From NCBI GenBank assembly GCA_963693365.1, contig CAVNZM010000017.1, forward strand, positions 6,324,001 through 6,388,000: a DNA stretch of 64,000 nucleotides, read 5' to 3'. The notes beneath the pieces are model-generated. The model saw nothing but the letters and a program-made list of their open reading frames with translations, had not been told where the DNA came from and made no database searches. Below are positions 1 through 10,412 of the stretch, piece by piece (position 1 is the stretch's first letter; each line of letters starts with the position of its first letter). The translations under genes and the position numbers were made by a program. Source of the DNA: Amoebidium appalachense. Its lineage: Eukaryota > Ichthyosporea.

Positions 1-189
1 TGCACGCACGCGCACATGCGACACGTACACAGTTCTGAGATCAAAGGAATGCGACGGTGTGCACAAGGCGGCCAATGAGAATTCGAATTCCGAATTCCTT
101 GTACAAGGCGGCCAATAGTAATGCGGATGCACAAGGCGGCCAATGATAATTCGGTTCCAAAAAGCCAGTTGCCGCACAAGGCGGCCAAT
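1..189. repeat. Left terminal inverted repeat
   Basis: Bases 1-189 match the reverse complement of 28686-28874 with only about two mismatches seen by eye. Identity stops immediately after a GGCGGCCAAT motif. The repeat contains four copies of that motif and an EcoRI-like palindromic stretch (attcgaattccgaattc). It may extend left of the window. Confidence 0.93.
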
Positions 190-270
190 GAACATTAAGA
201 TAGCACATTCCATTTCCAAGGCGGCCAATGAGCGCCCGGATCGGTCAACCTGGGTTTCCTATTGGCCGCC
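67..270. promoter_or_regulatory. CCAAT-motif array upstream of polB
   Basis: GGCGGCCAAT occurs at 67-76, 107-116, 135-144, 180-189 and 220-229, and inverted at 261-270, usually inside CAAGGCGGCCAATGA. The last copies lie outside the terminal repeat, so the motif is not just TIR duplication. CCAAT boxes are bound by NF-Y-type factors in eukaryotes. The array ends about 130 bp before the polymerase start, so an early promoter or replication-origin-proximal role is inferred. Confidence 0.7.
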
Positions 271-399
271 TTGTGTAAACAATGGTGGCGCACTTACGCA
301 CGCACAGGATCATTATTTTGCGTTCTGTTTATTGATGTTTTTGCTGCCGGCGCTGCCTGGCAATTACATTGTGGCTAAGATCTAAGATTACTGTTCAGG

Positions 400-2569
400 A
401 TGTTAGACGACAGCCAGGAAGGTTTCATAGAGGACCTGCTGCGGGCACTGGATGCCGACCCGCAGCAGGCCCTGCAAGCCAACCCGTTTCTGCAGGCCCT
501 GCAGGGCCCACCACCCCCACCCCCACCCCCTCCCCGGCCTCCCCCCTGCCCCCGCCCCCATCAACCACCCAGATGACCCCCAGATCATTGCCATGCCTGC
601 CGAGGGCAACTGGCAGCTGCGTTCACGGGTGGATGACATGCAGGCAAGGGGGTTGGGCGTACGCGGCCACACCCTCGAGTACCAACCCCTGCGCACCATG
701 GACGTCACCGAGTTCCCCCAGTTCTTTGCAGCTATGCTGTTTGATGCCATTGCCCGTGCAGATGTGCAGGTGGGGGACATGATCATCGTACGCATCATCA
801 GCTTGCACGTGCAGGCCAATGGTGTGGACAACCAGGTGGGGGATGACGGCAACCCCAACGCCGATGTCACCAACCGTCGTGTGTTTACGGCAGGCCCCAT
901 GGACGTGTTCAACGGTGATGTGAATGCCGTGGTGCTCAAGCTGATGGAGAACATACGCCAACGCACCCAGAGTGCAGCCGAGACCTTTATGGACGGGCGA
1001 TCCAGTGTGCATCTGACCGTGGTCCGGCCCAAGGACATGGTGAGGAAGGGTGCCTGCGGGTCCCTGTCCACCCTCACAGGGGTGACAGCCCAGTGGCTGC
1101 GGGAGCTGGTGGAGGCCAAGGCCGTGGTGGATGTGACCACCCTGGTGAAGGCAGCCTGCAGCAGCAACGACCCGCAGGTGACAGGGGAGAAGGAGCTTGA
1201 CCACCATCAGCTGCTTGAGATTGCCGACGGCCCCTCCTGTGCCCAGCTGTGCCTGGTGTACTGTATGGCAATGTGGGTCAGCAAGGCAGCCAACAGCAAC
1301 GAGAACGGCAGCCTGCCCTCCGAGCACACTCGTAAGAACCTGGGCAATGGGGGTGACCTCATGAAGCTCAAGGACCACCACGTGCTGTGCCACCTACTGG
1401 ACCCTATGGATGTGATTGGTATTGGCAACAAGGCTCTGGGTAGGTCTGTGTCTTCCGGCTGTGGGGTGTGCAACCTGCTGCAGCCACCCATCAACCCAAG
1501 GAGCAACTTCCAGGACCGTTACCTGCGCAGGCTGGCAAGGGCCACCCGCCGGCTGTGGGCCAAGTACAAGCTGCCTGTGCCTGCAGAGGACGGGCTGACG
1601 GTGGATCAGTTGGGTGCAGCCGTGGATGCCCTCAACATGCAGATTGCCAGTGAGACCCAGTCAGTCACCCGTCTACGGCTGGTGGTGGTGGACCTGGACA
1701 GCAAGGGTAGGGTGGCAAGAAGGTACGGGGACGTGAGCTCGGCCCTTCCCCCCGGCAAGCTGTGCACCATGTACCTTGGCCACTCCCAGAAGCTGGGCCA
1801 CTTCACGGCCATCCCCTCCAATGTCAGCAACACCATCGAGCGCCTGCGCAACGGCAACCACACGGGGGCCGTACGTCGGAGCCTCAGCACCTGCTTCCAC
1901 TGCAACCAGACCGTGCAATCCAAGAACATGGGGGTGCACCGTTGTGTGAACCGGTGTGGGAACTGTGGATCAAAGGGGAACCACATCGACCAGGCAGATG
2001 CCTGTGTGTGGACCCCCGGGCGCCGTGTGGAGCTAGCACGGGTGGGGGAGGATGCATGGCCTTACCGTTGTGACGACTGCTGTGGCCTCTTCCCTTCGGC
2101 CAGGTGCATGGCCAACCACAGCACCAAGCTCAAGGGGGCCGGGGCCAGGGCCGACGGCCGGCAACAATCCTTCTGTGACACCGTGTTCTGGTGCCGGCTG
2201 GCCACGTGCACCCACGGCCTGCAGGGGTACAGGATGATTGGCAGTGGAGATGATGCCCTCAGGGTGTGTGTGTCGGGCAATCCTGCCGGCCGGTTCTTCT
2301 ACAAGTTCAAGTACGCCAGCGTGCGCCGTCTACGCCGGCTGCACACTGCCCAGGAGCAAGGGGGGTACGATGCAGGGGCAGATGCAGGCTCCAACGACGA
2401 GGGGGAGGACTGGGACTATGCCACGGACACGGAGGGGGAGGACTCCGACACAGGCACAGACCCCCCACCCTGCCTTGTCGAGTCGTCAGACGACGAGGGT
2501 GAGAGTGATGACGAGGATGATGCCGTCGACCTCATGCAGATGTCTGAGGGGGGAGGGGGAGGGGGGTGA
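400..2569 (+). CDS. polB: Protein-primed DNA polymerase B, N-terminal region (broken reading frame)
   Basis: This is the N-terminal part of the Polinton-type PolB. The best start is the ATG at 400, which opens a short acidic helix-like segment (MLDDSQEGF...) followed by a polyproline tract. The frame changes by +1 somewhere in the C-rich tract around 507-560 and then stays open to 2569. Visible: a Cys-containing LCLVYCMAM segment and, about 200 residues later, an HFTAI motif, the layout of the OTU-like/cysteine-protease-like domain seen before the zinc fingers in many Polinton polymerases. Several CxxC/CxxxxH zinc-finger-like clusters follow (1890-2220), then a very acidic tail ending in a glycine run. 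The stop at 2567-2569 lies in a G-rich tract where the polymerase frame continues at +1. Assigning this as one polymerase with the next segment is inference from position, zinc fingers and continuity. Confidence 0.75.
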
Positions 2570-3412
2570 GGGGGGTGAGCACGGGGCCAAGAAGGACGAC
2601 ACGTGGACACAACACCTGTGCACCGACTACGCCTGCAAGGGCTGTGGGGGCTATATGCCCGGCAACCACACGTGCCTCATACGTAGCAAGCTCAGTGGCC
2701 AACGGCGTGTGTATATGTGCACACACACGGATGCAGACGGTGCGGTGTGTGACAGGGTGGCATGCTTCTCCAACGAGCAGGGGGAGGGGGAGGAGGGGGG
2801 AGAGTCACCTGCACGGCAGAGGGTCAGGGTGGATGCTGCCGGCAGCAGGGTGGGTGCACACGTGTGCAAACGGCACGTGCCCGACAATGACGGCAGCGGA
2901 CCCGGGGGTGTGTGGAAGCAGACCAGGCAGCCCATCAGGGACATTGTGCTGGACTTTGAGACCATGCCGGTGCCAGCCCCCGACCACACACCCGACAACC
3001 CCCACTTCATCCACATTGTGTACCTTGCTGTGGCCATGTACGTCGAGCCGTCAGATGGCCAACCGACTGGCCCCATCATCTTCTGGCCGGAGCCCTCGGC
3101 CGACGGCAAGGACGCCTGGGACGTGTTGATGGACGACAACCACCACGTGATTGACAAGGTGGTCAAGTGGCTGTTTGACACCCCTGCCCACGCCGGTGGC
3201 CGGGTGTTTTGCCACAACGGCAGTGGCTTCGACTTCCACTTTGTGACCAAGAGGGTGGTGGGCAGCCAGGACTATGTGTACGTGCCCATCATGACCAACA
3301 GCAAGATCAAGTCCTGCCGTATACGTCACTACCTCAAGGGTGCCGGTGCAGCAGACCCCGAGCCCATACCCATGCCGGTGGATGGTGATGGCCATGGTGA
3401 TGTGCAGCAGCA

Positions 3413-3445
<33 letters not shown>

Positions 3446-4985
3446 CACCGGCCACAAGAGACGGCACGGGGGGGAGAGGGGGGGCGGTAGCCGTACCACG
3501 GTGGTGGAGCTGACGTTCGTGGACACCCTCAACTTCCTCACCATGTCCCTGTCAGATGCGGGCAAGGCCATGGGGTGTGAGGAGACCAAGGGCCACTTCC
3601 CCCACCATGCAGCCACCTTTGCCAACTTCAAGGCCGGCACCATTCCCTTCCCCGGGCCCGAGGACTTTGGTGCCCAGGACATGAAGCCCAGACAGCATGC
3701 TGCCTTCATGCAGTGGTGGCACGAGGAGCAGGCACGTCTGCTTGAGGGGGCCCCGGCAGCCACGTGCTACGACATTGTGCAGCAGTGTGAGGACTACTGT
3801 GTCAAGGACGTGGTGCTGCTGCAGCAGGTGGTCAAGGCCTTCATGTCCAAACTCATTGAGCTGACGGGCATCGACCCCTTCACGTGTGTGACCCTTGCAG
3901 CACTGGCCATGCACTTCTGGATCTCACAGGCCATGCCCAAGGACGTGGCTGTGCTTCGAGACCAGACCATGGGCAACGTCAACAGCAGCAAGAAGGAGCA
4001 GGAGTACATCGACTACGTCACCCACGGGCTGGGGGTGGGGCCCGACGACATTGCACGGCACGAGGCCACCGGGTACGGCCCCCACGGGCGGGCCACGGCC
4101 GATGCCAAGGCCACCCACGACGACGGCACGTGCACCTACTACTTCTTCCACGGGTGTGTGTTCCACGGGTGCCCCGAATGCAATATGCACGAGGATCTGA
4201 CGATGAGGGTGGTGAAGAGGTCGGCCAAGGAGGCCTACGACAGCACCATGGGCCACGAGAGGTACATCCGTGCCCAGGGGCACAAGGTGCAGAGCATGTG
4301 GGAGTGCAGGTGGGACAGGCTTCGGCAGAGCCCGGAGGTGAAGGCAGCACTTGCAGCACAGGCAGCACGGAGGGAGGGCACCGGCAGGGTGGCCCCCGTG
4401 CCCACGGGCCCGGTGCAGTTCCGTGATGCCTTCTTTGGTGGCCGTACGGAGGTCATCACTCGTCACATCGAGGTCAAGGAGGAGGACTGGCCACAGGCAG
4501 GGCTCAAGTACGTCGACGTCACGTCCCTCTACCCGTACGTGATGATTGACAAGTACATGCCGGTGGGCAAGTCACAGTGGTTCACGTCACTGCCCATCAA
4601 GCCGGAGGACCACCCCTCGGTCATCGTCACGGACCCCCAGGTGCTCAAGGAGAGGCTCGACAAGACGTGCCGTATGACCCCCGGCTCCCCCAAGGCCAGG
4701 ACCAAGGGGTACTTTGGTGTTGCACGTGTGAGGGTGCTCCCCCCCAAGGACCTGTTCATCCCCGTGCTGCCTGTGCGTATGACGGGTGCCCAGGGGTACG
4801 ACAAGCTGGGCTTTGTGCTGTGCAGGGCCTGCAGCAGCAAGGAGGAGGCCCAGGCCACCTGCATGGACGAGGAGGGCAACCCCCGGGTGCGTGAGCATGT
4901 GCAATGCACACACACGGACGAGGAGAGGGCACTGGTCGGCACGTGGACGACGGAGGAGCTGAAGGTGGCCGTGCGTGATGGGTAC
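2565..4985 (+). CDS. polB: Protein-primed DNA polymerase B, exonuclease domain and first half of polymerase domain
   Basis: Replicates the viral DNA using a protein primer, as in the adenovirus/phi29/Polinton family. This frame (phase of 2238) is used from the G-rich tract near 2545-2575. Visible motifs: CxxC zinc finger (CTDYACKGCGGY), Exo I DFET at 2952, Exo II HNGSGFDF at 3213, Exo III YCVKD near 3795, and polymerase motif A DVTSLYP at 4515. A CAG-type glutamine/alanine run lies at 3409-3443. At about 4985-4990 the coding sense moves +1 into the next segment, at an ACACCC sequence. Without a frame change this frame runs on as nonsense to 5801, so the polymerase would lose motifs B and C. 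Confidence 0.93.
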
Positions 4986-4986
4986 A

Positions 4987-5964
4987 CCCATCCTCGATGT
5001 GTACGATGTGGTGCATTTCAAGAAACGCACCAAGAACCTGTTTCGGAAGTACGTGCAGACCTTCCTGAAGGTGAAGCTCACCAGCACCACCGTGGATCCT
5101 GCCGACATACCCGCCCTCGTGCACCTGTTCAAGGAGCACTACGGCATCACGGTGACGGCCGACGAGTTCAGCCCCAACCCTGCCCTTCGTACCATCAGCA
5201 AGCTGTTTTTGAACAGCCTCTGGGGCAAGCTGGTGCAGAGGGCAGGGCTCGACACCATCGAGTTTGTCGACGATGTCGATCGGCTGAGTCTGCTGGTGAC
5301 CAACCCCAACATCTTGGTGCTGGACGTCGAGCCCATCGGCGAGCAGAGGGTGGCCATCAAGTACAGGCCCAAGAAGGAGACGGCCCCACCCCCCTCCTAC
5401 GCGAACATCGCCATCGGCACGTTCGTGACGGCCCATGCACGGCTGCACCTCTATGGTGCCCTCCGGTCCCTCTCCCCCCAGCAGGTGGTGTACATGGACA
5501 CGGACTCCATCGTCTACCACTACGACAGCAGGGTGCCCCACCTCAGCCACAACATCGACTCCACCAACGGGGACTTGCTGGGCAACTGGAAGAACGAGAC
5601 CACCGCCCCCATCGTCGAGTTTGTTGGAGTGGCCCCCAAGACCTATGCCTACCGCACCCAGGACGGCAAGACCGACGTCAAGGTCAAGGGCATCACCCTC
5701 TCCCGTCGTGCAGCCGACATGGTGAACCTCCCCAGCCTCCGTATGCTGGTGCACGGGGAGATGCCGAGTGTGAGTGTCACCAACCACCGGCTGCTGCGTG
5801 AGCCCGTGCCCGGGGTGCCCCACAACTACCACCTGGCCAGCAAGGACCAGAGGAAGACACAGTCGGGGGCCTTCGACAAGAGGGGGGTGTTTGAGGCAGC
5901 CGACGGCAGTGTACGCAGCTACCCCATTGGGTGGGCAGCACCGGAGGGGACTCTGCAGTTTTGA
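4987..5964 (+). CDS. polB: Protein-primed DNA polymerase B, C-terminal palm and thumb
   Basis: This is the continuation of polB after the third +1 frame change. It carries motif B (KLFLNSLWGKL, 5200-5232) and motif C (YMDTDS, 5491-5508), the catalytic metal-binding site, and ends at 5964. Codon usage and GC-rich third positions match the preceding segment, and the junction lies between motifs A and B where the family is continuous. The split is therefore a recent one-base insertion, an assembly error or programmed frameshifting. The gene is followed by a G-rich tract and AT-rich sequence. Confidence 0.92.
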   Translation, partial: PILDVYDVVHFKKRTKNLFRKYVQTFLKVKLTSTTVDPADIPALVHLFKEHYGITVTADEFSPNPALRTISKLFLNSLWGKLVQRAGLDTIEFVDDVDRLSLLVTNPNILVLDVEPIGEQRVAIKYRPKKETAPPPSYANIAIGTFVTAHARLHLYGALRSLSPQQVVYMDTDSIVYHYDSRVPHLSHNIDSTNGDLLGNWKNETTAPIVEFVGVAPKTYAYRTQDGKTDVKVKGITLSRRAADMVNLPSLRMLVHGEMPSVSVTNHRLLREPVPGVPHNYHLASKDQRKTQSGAFDKRGVFEAADGSVRSYPIGWAAPEGTLQF

Positions 5965-6468
5965 GTGGGGGGAGGGGGAGGGGGAGGGAGGGGGAGGGAA
6001 GGGGAAGGGTTAGTTAGCATTTTAAGTTAAAGTATGCAATTTTTAAATCAAAGTTAAATCAAAGTATCAAAGTATGCAGGGAATACGTTAGGGTAGACAT
6101 GAAAATTATATGGGGTGTCTGTTAACTTAGCTTCAGAAAAAAGGAAAAATGGGGTGCAGTGTGCATGGGAAAGGGGGTCAGAAGAAAAACTTAAAGAAAA
6201 AGACGGTGTTTTTGGGCATACACCACGTGCACCGTATGCATGAGGGGAAGCAGCAAATAAAATCAGAGTTTAATGCAAACACAAACCCTTCCAATGTGGC
6301 CTTGGGCAGAAGCATGAACACCAACAACAGCACCATACATGCATACAAGGGGGGAGACTTGCCAAAAAGAGCAGGCACCAGCACATATAAAAGGCACACA
6401 CATGTGCAAAGATACCTCACTTTTTCCAACACGAAAACAGGCAACACACGAAAAAATCAAAATTAAAA
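5965..6468. other. Intergenic region between polB and the VLTF3-like gene
   Basis: The first 45 bases are a G-rich tract (5967-6009); the rest is AT-rich with no convincing gene. A TATA box (tataaaag) lies at 6386-6393, about 75 bp before the next ATG. Confidence 0.6.
6386..6393 (+). promoter_or_regulatory. TATA box of the VLTF3-like gene
   Basis: TATAAAAG sits 76 bp upstream of the ATG at 6469 in otherwise AT-rich spacer DNA, without a nearby GGCGGCCAAT motif. Confidence 0.55.
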
Positions 6469-7357
6469 ATGGATGAAGACACACTGCTAAGTATGGTGGC
6501 AGACACCACAGACCCCGAGAAGCTGCTAGACTTATGCCCCTTCCTCTTCGACATGTACTGTAGCCCGACCACACCCCCACCCCCACCCCCACTACAACCA
6601 CCGAATGCATGTTGGTGGGCATACTGCAACAGGGTGACGTGCACGGGGGGACACGACGACTACGGGCACGACGGTGGAGTCCAGGAGTACGTGTACGAGG
6701 AGGGGGGGAGGGAAAGGGGGGGAGGAGGGGGAGGGAGAGGGGGAGGAGGACTGGGTGTACGACGGGAGGGGGTGGGAGGGGAGTGACGGTGAGGGGAGGA
6801 AGACCTATGAGGGGTGCACGGCCTTCTGGGACAGGAAGAGGTCACAGCCATACAGACACATCAACCACTTCAAGCAGCTACTTCAGTCGGTGCAGGGGTT
6901 GAATGCTTCCATGGGGGACATGCAGGAGGGGGTGGTGGCAGCATTCAGGGGTGTGGCACACATAGAGAATGCAGACCAGGCAAGGAGGGTGTTGAGACAG
7001 AACAAGCTTACAAAACACTACATGCGTGTACCTTATATATTAAACAGGCTGTACGGTCACCCCCTCCCTAGGTTCACGTGTGAACAGCTCGAGCTGTTGA
7101 TGGGCATGTTTAAGTTCTCCTTGTCGTGGCATAGGAGGCACAAGGAGGACACAAGGAAGAACTTTGTGGGGTACCCGTTCCTGCTGGTGAAAATGGTGGA
7201 ATTAGTGGGTGGTATGGATGCTGAGGTGGTGGCTAGGCTGGTGCCGGCCGTCAAAAGCAAGGTGACTAGAGTCAAGAGTGACAAGGTGTGGGTGCAGCTG
7301 GAGAGGGACCTTAAAAACTACCACATGCTTGTGGAATACAACATGTTTTACCTGTAG
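6469..7357 (+). CDS. VLTF3-like late transcription factor (broken reading frame)
   Basis: Probable homologue of poxvirus late transcription factor 3, found in large DNA viruses, virophages and Polinton-like viruses, where it is expected to switch on late genes. The N-terminal part (ATG 6469, MDEDTLLSMV...) has a polyproline run and Cys-rich residues (ACWWAYCNRVTC). In the G-rich tract around 6705-6760 the frame changes by +1, and the main domain follows to 7357. That domain shows the family pattern: YRHINHFKQLLQSVQG, then KHYMRVPYILNRLYG, then a TRKNFVGYPFLLVKMVEL core. The N-terminal frame on its own ends at 6786. Whether the shift is programmed or an indel is open. Assignment rests on motif pattern only. 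Confidence 0.75.
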
Positions 7358-7474
7358 CCTGGTGCTACTGTACCGTGACCTAAATACAAGACATGTGCAC
7401 AATATGTTAGGGGTAGCAGGTGGTGGTAGGGGGTGTGCCAGCACGTGCCCACACTACCGTCGACCCACTCAAGT

Positions 7475-7666
7475 TTATTTAAACACCACAGGTGCCGTGC
7501 GTATGGGACGGTTGGCGTTGATGCCGGACAACGGTACGGTGTAGGCCAACGGGCGTTCCCGGAAGTCACGTATGGTCGAGACGTCCATGACGTTTAAGCT
7601 GTTGTTCTGCTCCGGAAAAATGAACGGCTTCTTACGTATGGGGGGCCCGCCAATGTTGAGCTCCAT
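7475..7666 (-). CDS. Small hypothetical protein (63 aa)
   Basis: ATG at 7666, stop at 7475. The stop overlaps an AATAAA-type polyadenylation signal (TTTAAATAAA on the minus strand). The protein begins MELNIGGPPIRKKP and has no membrane segment or recognisable motif. It converges with the VLTF3-like gene and lies at the downstream end of the minus-strand structural block, so a minor virion protein is possible. Not recognised. Confidence 0.6.
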   Translation of the reverse strand: MELNIGGPPIRKKPFIFPEQNNSLNVMDVSTIRDFRERPLAYTVPLSGINANRPIRTAPVVFK

Positions 7667-7705
7667 GTTGCAGAAGTAGGGTGTTTACACAACCACACAC
7701 AATAT

Positions 7706-7942
7706 TTAATAGTTCTGGAAGGAGCTCTTGTCGGCAGCCACAGGCCAGGGTGTGTACGTGGCCGGCCTCGGCCTCATGGTCCCCCCTGGGCCCTCAATGA
7801 CGGTGTTTCCCGGCCCGTAGAACGGTCGGGTTTGGGGTACAGGCCCGGGGGTCGGTCGGGTGCGGTAGGGGAGGGGTACGGGGAGGGGGGCAAGGGTGTG
7901 TGGCAACGCATACATGCGCATGTGCTCCGTGCCGGGTGCCAT
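7706..7942 (-). CDS. Small proline-rich hypothetical protein (78 aa)
   Basis: ATG at 7942, stop at 7706, only 20 bp downstream of the large core-like gene on the same strand. Rich in Pro, Thr and Arg (PLPVPLPYRTRPTPGPVPQT), with a basic N-terminal half and no membrane segment. Probably translated in the same late block; function unknown. Confidence 0.6.
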   Translation of the reverse strand: MAPGTEHMRMYALPHTLAPLPVPLPYRTRPTPGPVPQTRPFYGPGNTVIEGPGGTMRPRPATYTPWPVAADKSSFQNY

Positions 7943-7961
7943 AATGGTGGTGGTGGTGGTG

Positions 7962-10379
7962 TCACTGTTGCCTGTGGCGTAGATTATTTACCCTTCTTCT
8001 TGCCGCTGGTTTCTTCTTGGTGTCCTTCTTCTTCTTGGTGTCCTTCTTCTTGGTGTCCTTCTTCTTGGTGTCCTCCTTCTTCTTGGCGTCCTTCTTCTTG
8101 GTGTCCTCCTTCTTCTTGGTGTCCTTCTTCTTGCCGTCCTTCTTCTTCGTACCCTTCTTCTTGGTGTCCTTCTTCTTCTTATCCTCCTCGGTGGTACCAG
8201 TGGTGTAGTCCAGTGCAAGCTGTGCCAGTCTCACAGTGTCCGGTTGAAAACCAAGGGCCCGGCCAACAGTCGGTAGGGCTGCCCTAACCAACGGAAGGGC
8301 TGCTCGGACGTGTGGGTGCTGTGTGTGGTGTGGTAGGTCCCCCGACTTGTAGCCGTCATGACGCGTAGCCGGACTTGGTTCTGCAGAGGGGCCTGCAGGG
8401 GGAGGCTTTCTCCCGGACCTACGGCCACCCGAAGGGTCGTGCTCTATAGCTAGAGGGGTGGAGGAGGCCGGTGGAGTCGACTTGTGCTGCTGCACGTAGT
8501 ACTCCAGCAAGTGCTTTCCGACGTTTTTCACCTCGGTGATAAGGCCCTGGTCACCCAACACAGCTTCCTGCAGGCTGCCCCCTCCGACCACACTAGCCAG
8601 CCTCTCCCCACCCGCTGAAAGTGCTTCAACGCCACGTTTCAACACCGATTTCATATAGGGTGTCAAGGCCGGGTTGTCAAACACTGAGTTTTGCTCGTAC
8701 ATCCGTCTCTCATACTCCTCCAGGCTCTCACCGTGCATCCGTTTGAGTGGCCCCAGCAACGCGTTCATACCGGAGGAACCCTTGTCGGTACGGGTCACCG
8801 GTACGGGCTCATAGGTCCCCTCATCGGGTGGGGTAGCAGACGTGGGACCCTCGAGTCCCCCTTGCAGAGTGGTTGACGGTGCAGCCGGGCTCGTGGGGGG
8901 TCTCCAGAGTGCAGGTGTCGTCCCTCCCCCCTTCATGGTGACCGACTTTTTAGTCGTTGGGTAGTAGGTGGCAGCAAGGGAGGGGTGAACCGTCGGAGTC
9001 TCGGTTAGGAATGCCAGTGGTGGTGGTGCACTTAGAACACGGCCAAACTCCCTCCCGGCAGCCCTTGCAGCCCTCGCCTGGTTGCCCTTGTCCCCGAGAC
9101 CCCAGAGGATCCACTTGACAAGAGCGAGGCCACCTATCTGTGCCACCCTCCACCAATTCGGGTGGTTCAACATGAGCCACCTCTCCAGCTCCGAGAGGGG
9201 GGCCCAAAAGGAGTCGTCCTCAATAGTGGCAACGGCAGCAGTGGTGGCTTCGGCTAGCTGAGTCTCGGTCGGTGTTGCAGAAGTTGCCGTGCTGGTTGGT
9301 GCCATGGCTGGCAGGTGGGGTGCCGCAGGGGTCGTGGGCAGTGGGCCGGGGTGCCAGTTGGGGGGTGGGTACGGGAGGGGTGGCCCGTCGGGCTTGGCAG
9401 GCAGGTGGGGTGCTGCAGGGGTCGTGGGCAGTGGGCCGGGGTGCCAGTTGGGGGGTGGGTACGGGAGGGGTGGCCCGTCGGGCTTGGCAGGCAGGTGGGG
9501 TGCTGCAGGGGTCGTGGGCAGTGGGCCGGGGTGCCAGTTGGGGGGTGGGTACGGGAGGGGTGGCCCGTCGGGCTTGGCAGGCAGGTGGGGTGCCGCAGGG
9601 GTCGTGGGCAGTGGGCCGGGGTGCCAGTTGGGGGGTGGGTACGGGAGGGGTGGCCCGTCGGGCTTGGCAGGCAGGTGGGGTGCTGCAGGGGTCGTGGGCA
9701 GTGGGCCGGGGTGCCAGTTGGGGGGTGGGTACGGGAGGGGTGTACGGGTGGGTTTGGGTCCCTTCTGCCCTAGGAAACCCGACGGTCGGGGAGTCGTGGT
9801 CGAGCCGCCCGTGTGGGGTGTCAGCGGTCCCTTGGAGACACGGGCAGGGGGACGTATGGCAGACGTTGGCCGTGGTGGTGGTGGTCCAGGGTGCCAGCCC
9901 GGGGGTGGGTAGGGTATGGGAGGGTCAGCTGACTTGGTTGGGTGGTCGGACGGGGTGGGGGAGGGGAGGGGTGCCAGTGGGGTCACGTCAGGCACGGGGG
10001 GAGGGGGTGGTCGGGGTCTGGTCCACACGTACGAGCTACCGTACTTGTCCTTGAGGTGGGAGTAGTAGTCCATGTAGTCTAGGTCCACCTTAACCACCTC
10101 CGGCGGATGCCCACCCCACAAAGACCCATGGTCAGGGTCCATGTACTTGAGCCTGAGGAAGGCCTCGGGACCCTCCCTAATGAGCTTACGGTATTCATCC
10201 GGGTGCAACCGCTGCTGCAAAGACCCAAACAAACCGACAGGGAGCTCACGCCACGTTTCCCCGGCGACCTCGTGTGGGTGCTTGTAGCTGACACGGTAAT
10301 GGCCCACACGTTGTAACCAACCCAAATGCTTGTCCAAGTCATCAGCGTGCCCATGAGGCTGCTGCACGTTGGGGGACAT
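7962..10379 (-). CDS. Large proline-repeat and lysine-tailed core-like virion protein (805 aa)
   Basis: The start is the ATG at 10379 (CCACC before it); a GTG at 10388 is in frame but less likely. Layout: a roughly 115-residue N-terminal domain; proline-rich linkers; five near-identical 30-residue units containing PYPPPNWHPGPLP; a tryptophan-rich segment with a possible membrane-active stretch (WWRVAQIGGLALVKWILWGL); a helical middle (ALLGPLKRMHGESLEEYERR); and a C-terminal tail of KKKDT/KKKED repeats. The lysine tail suggests DNA condensation or packaging, as in adenovirus-like core proteins; this is inference. It lies downstream of the capsid genes on the same strand. The lysine repeats give long antisense reading frames on the other strand. 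Confidence 0.8.
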   Translation of the reverse strand: MSPNVQQPHGHADDLDKHLGWLQRVGHYRVSYKHPHEVAGETWRELPVGLFGSLQQRLHPDEYRKLIREGPEAFLRLKYMDPDHGSLWGGHPPEVVKVDLDYMDYYSHLKDKYGSSYVWTRPRPPPPPVPDVTPLAPLPSPTPSDHPTKSADPPIPYPPPGWHPGPPPPRPTSAIRPPARVSKGPLTPHTGGSTTTPRPSGFLGQKGPKPTRTPLPYPPPNWHPGPLPTTPAAPHLPAKPDGPPLPYPPPNWHPGPLPTTPAAPHLPAKPDGPPLPYPPPNWHPGPLPTTPAAPHLPAKPDGPPLPYPPPNWHPGPLPTTPAAPHLPAKPDGPPLPYPPPNWHPGPLPTTPAAPHLPAMAPTSTATSATPTETQLAEATTAAVATIEDDSFWAPLSELERWLMLNHPNWWRVAQIGGLALVKWILWGLGDKGNQARAARAAGREFGRVLSAPPPLAFLTETPTVHPSLAATYYPTTKKSVTMKGGGTTPALWRPPTSPAAPSTTLQGGLEGPTSATPPDEGTYEPVPVTRTDKGSSGMNALLGPLKRMHGESLEEYERRMYEQNSVFDNPALTPYMKSVLKRGVEALSAGGERLASVVGGGSLQEAVLGDQGLITEVKNVGKHLLEYYVQQHKSTPPASSTPLAIEHDPSGGRRSGRKPPPAGPSAEPSPATRHDGYKSGDLPHHTQHPHVRAALPLVRAALPTVGRALGFQPDTVRLAQLALDYTTGTTEEDKKKKDTKKKGTKKKDGKKKDTKKKEDTKKKDAKKKEDTKKKDTKKKDTKKKKDTKKKPAARRRVNNLRHRQQ
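9313..9760 (-). repeat. Five-copy 90-bp in-frame tandem repeat
   Basis: Units begin about 9331, 9421, 9511, 9601 and 9691 with a strict 90-bp period (30 codons). The only difference I see is tgccgc versus tgctgc, so the array was recently expanded or homogenised. It encodes the PPNWHPGPLP repeats of the core-like protein. Confidence 0.95.
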
Positions 10380-10412
10380 GGTGGACACGGTATTGTTGTA
10401 AACTGGTGTTTA

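Noticed and set aside
5967-6009. G-rich tract after polB as a transcription terminator
   Set aside because: No established terminator of this kind in the family; left as a composition note.
8017-8208. Plus-strand frame of FFLVSFFLVS repeats, hydrophobic like a membrane protein
   Set aside because: It is the antisense of the lysine-repeat tail of the core-like gene (7962-10379).
9272-10054. Three long plus-strand Gly/Trp-rich frames over the 90-bp array
   Set aside because: Antisense shadows of the Pro-repeat coding sequence; a 90-bp period keeps all frames open.
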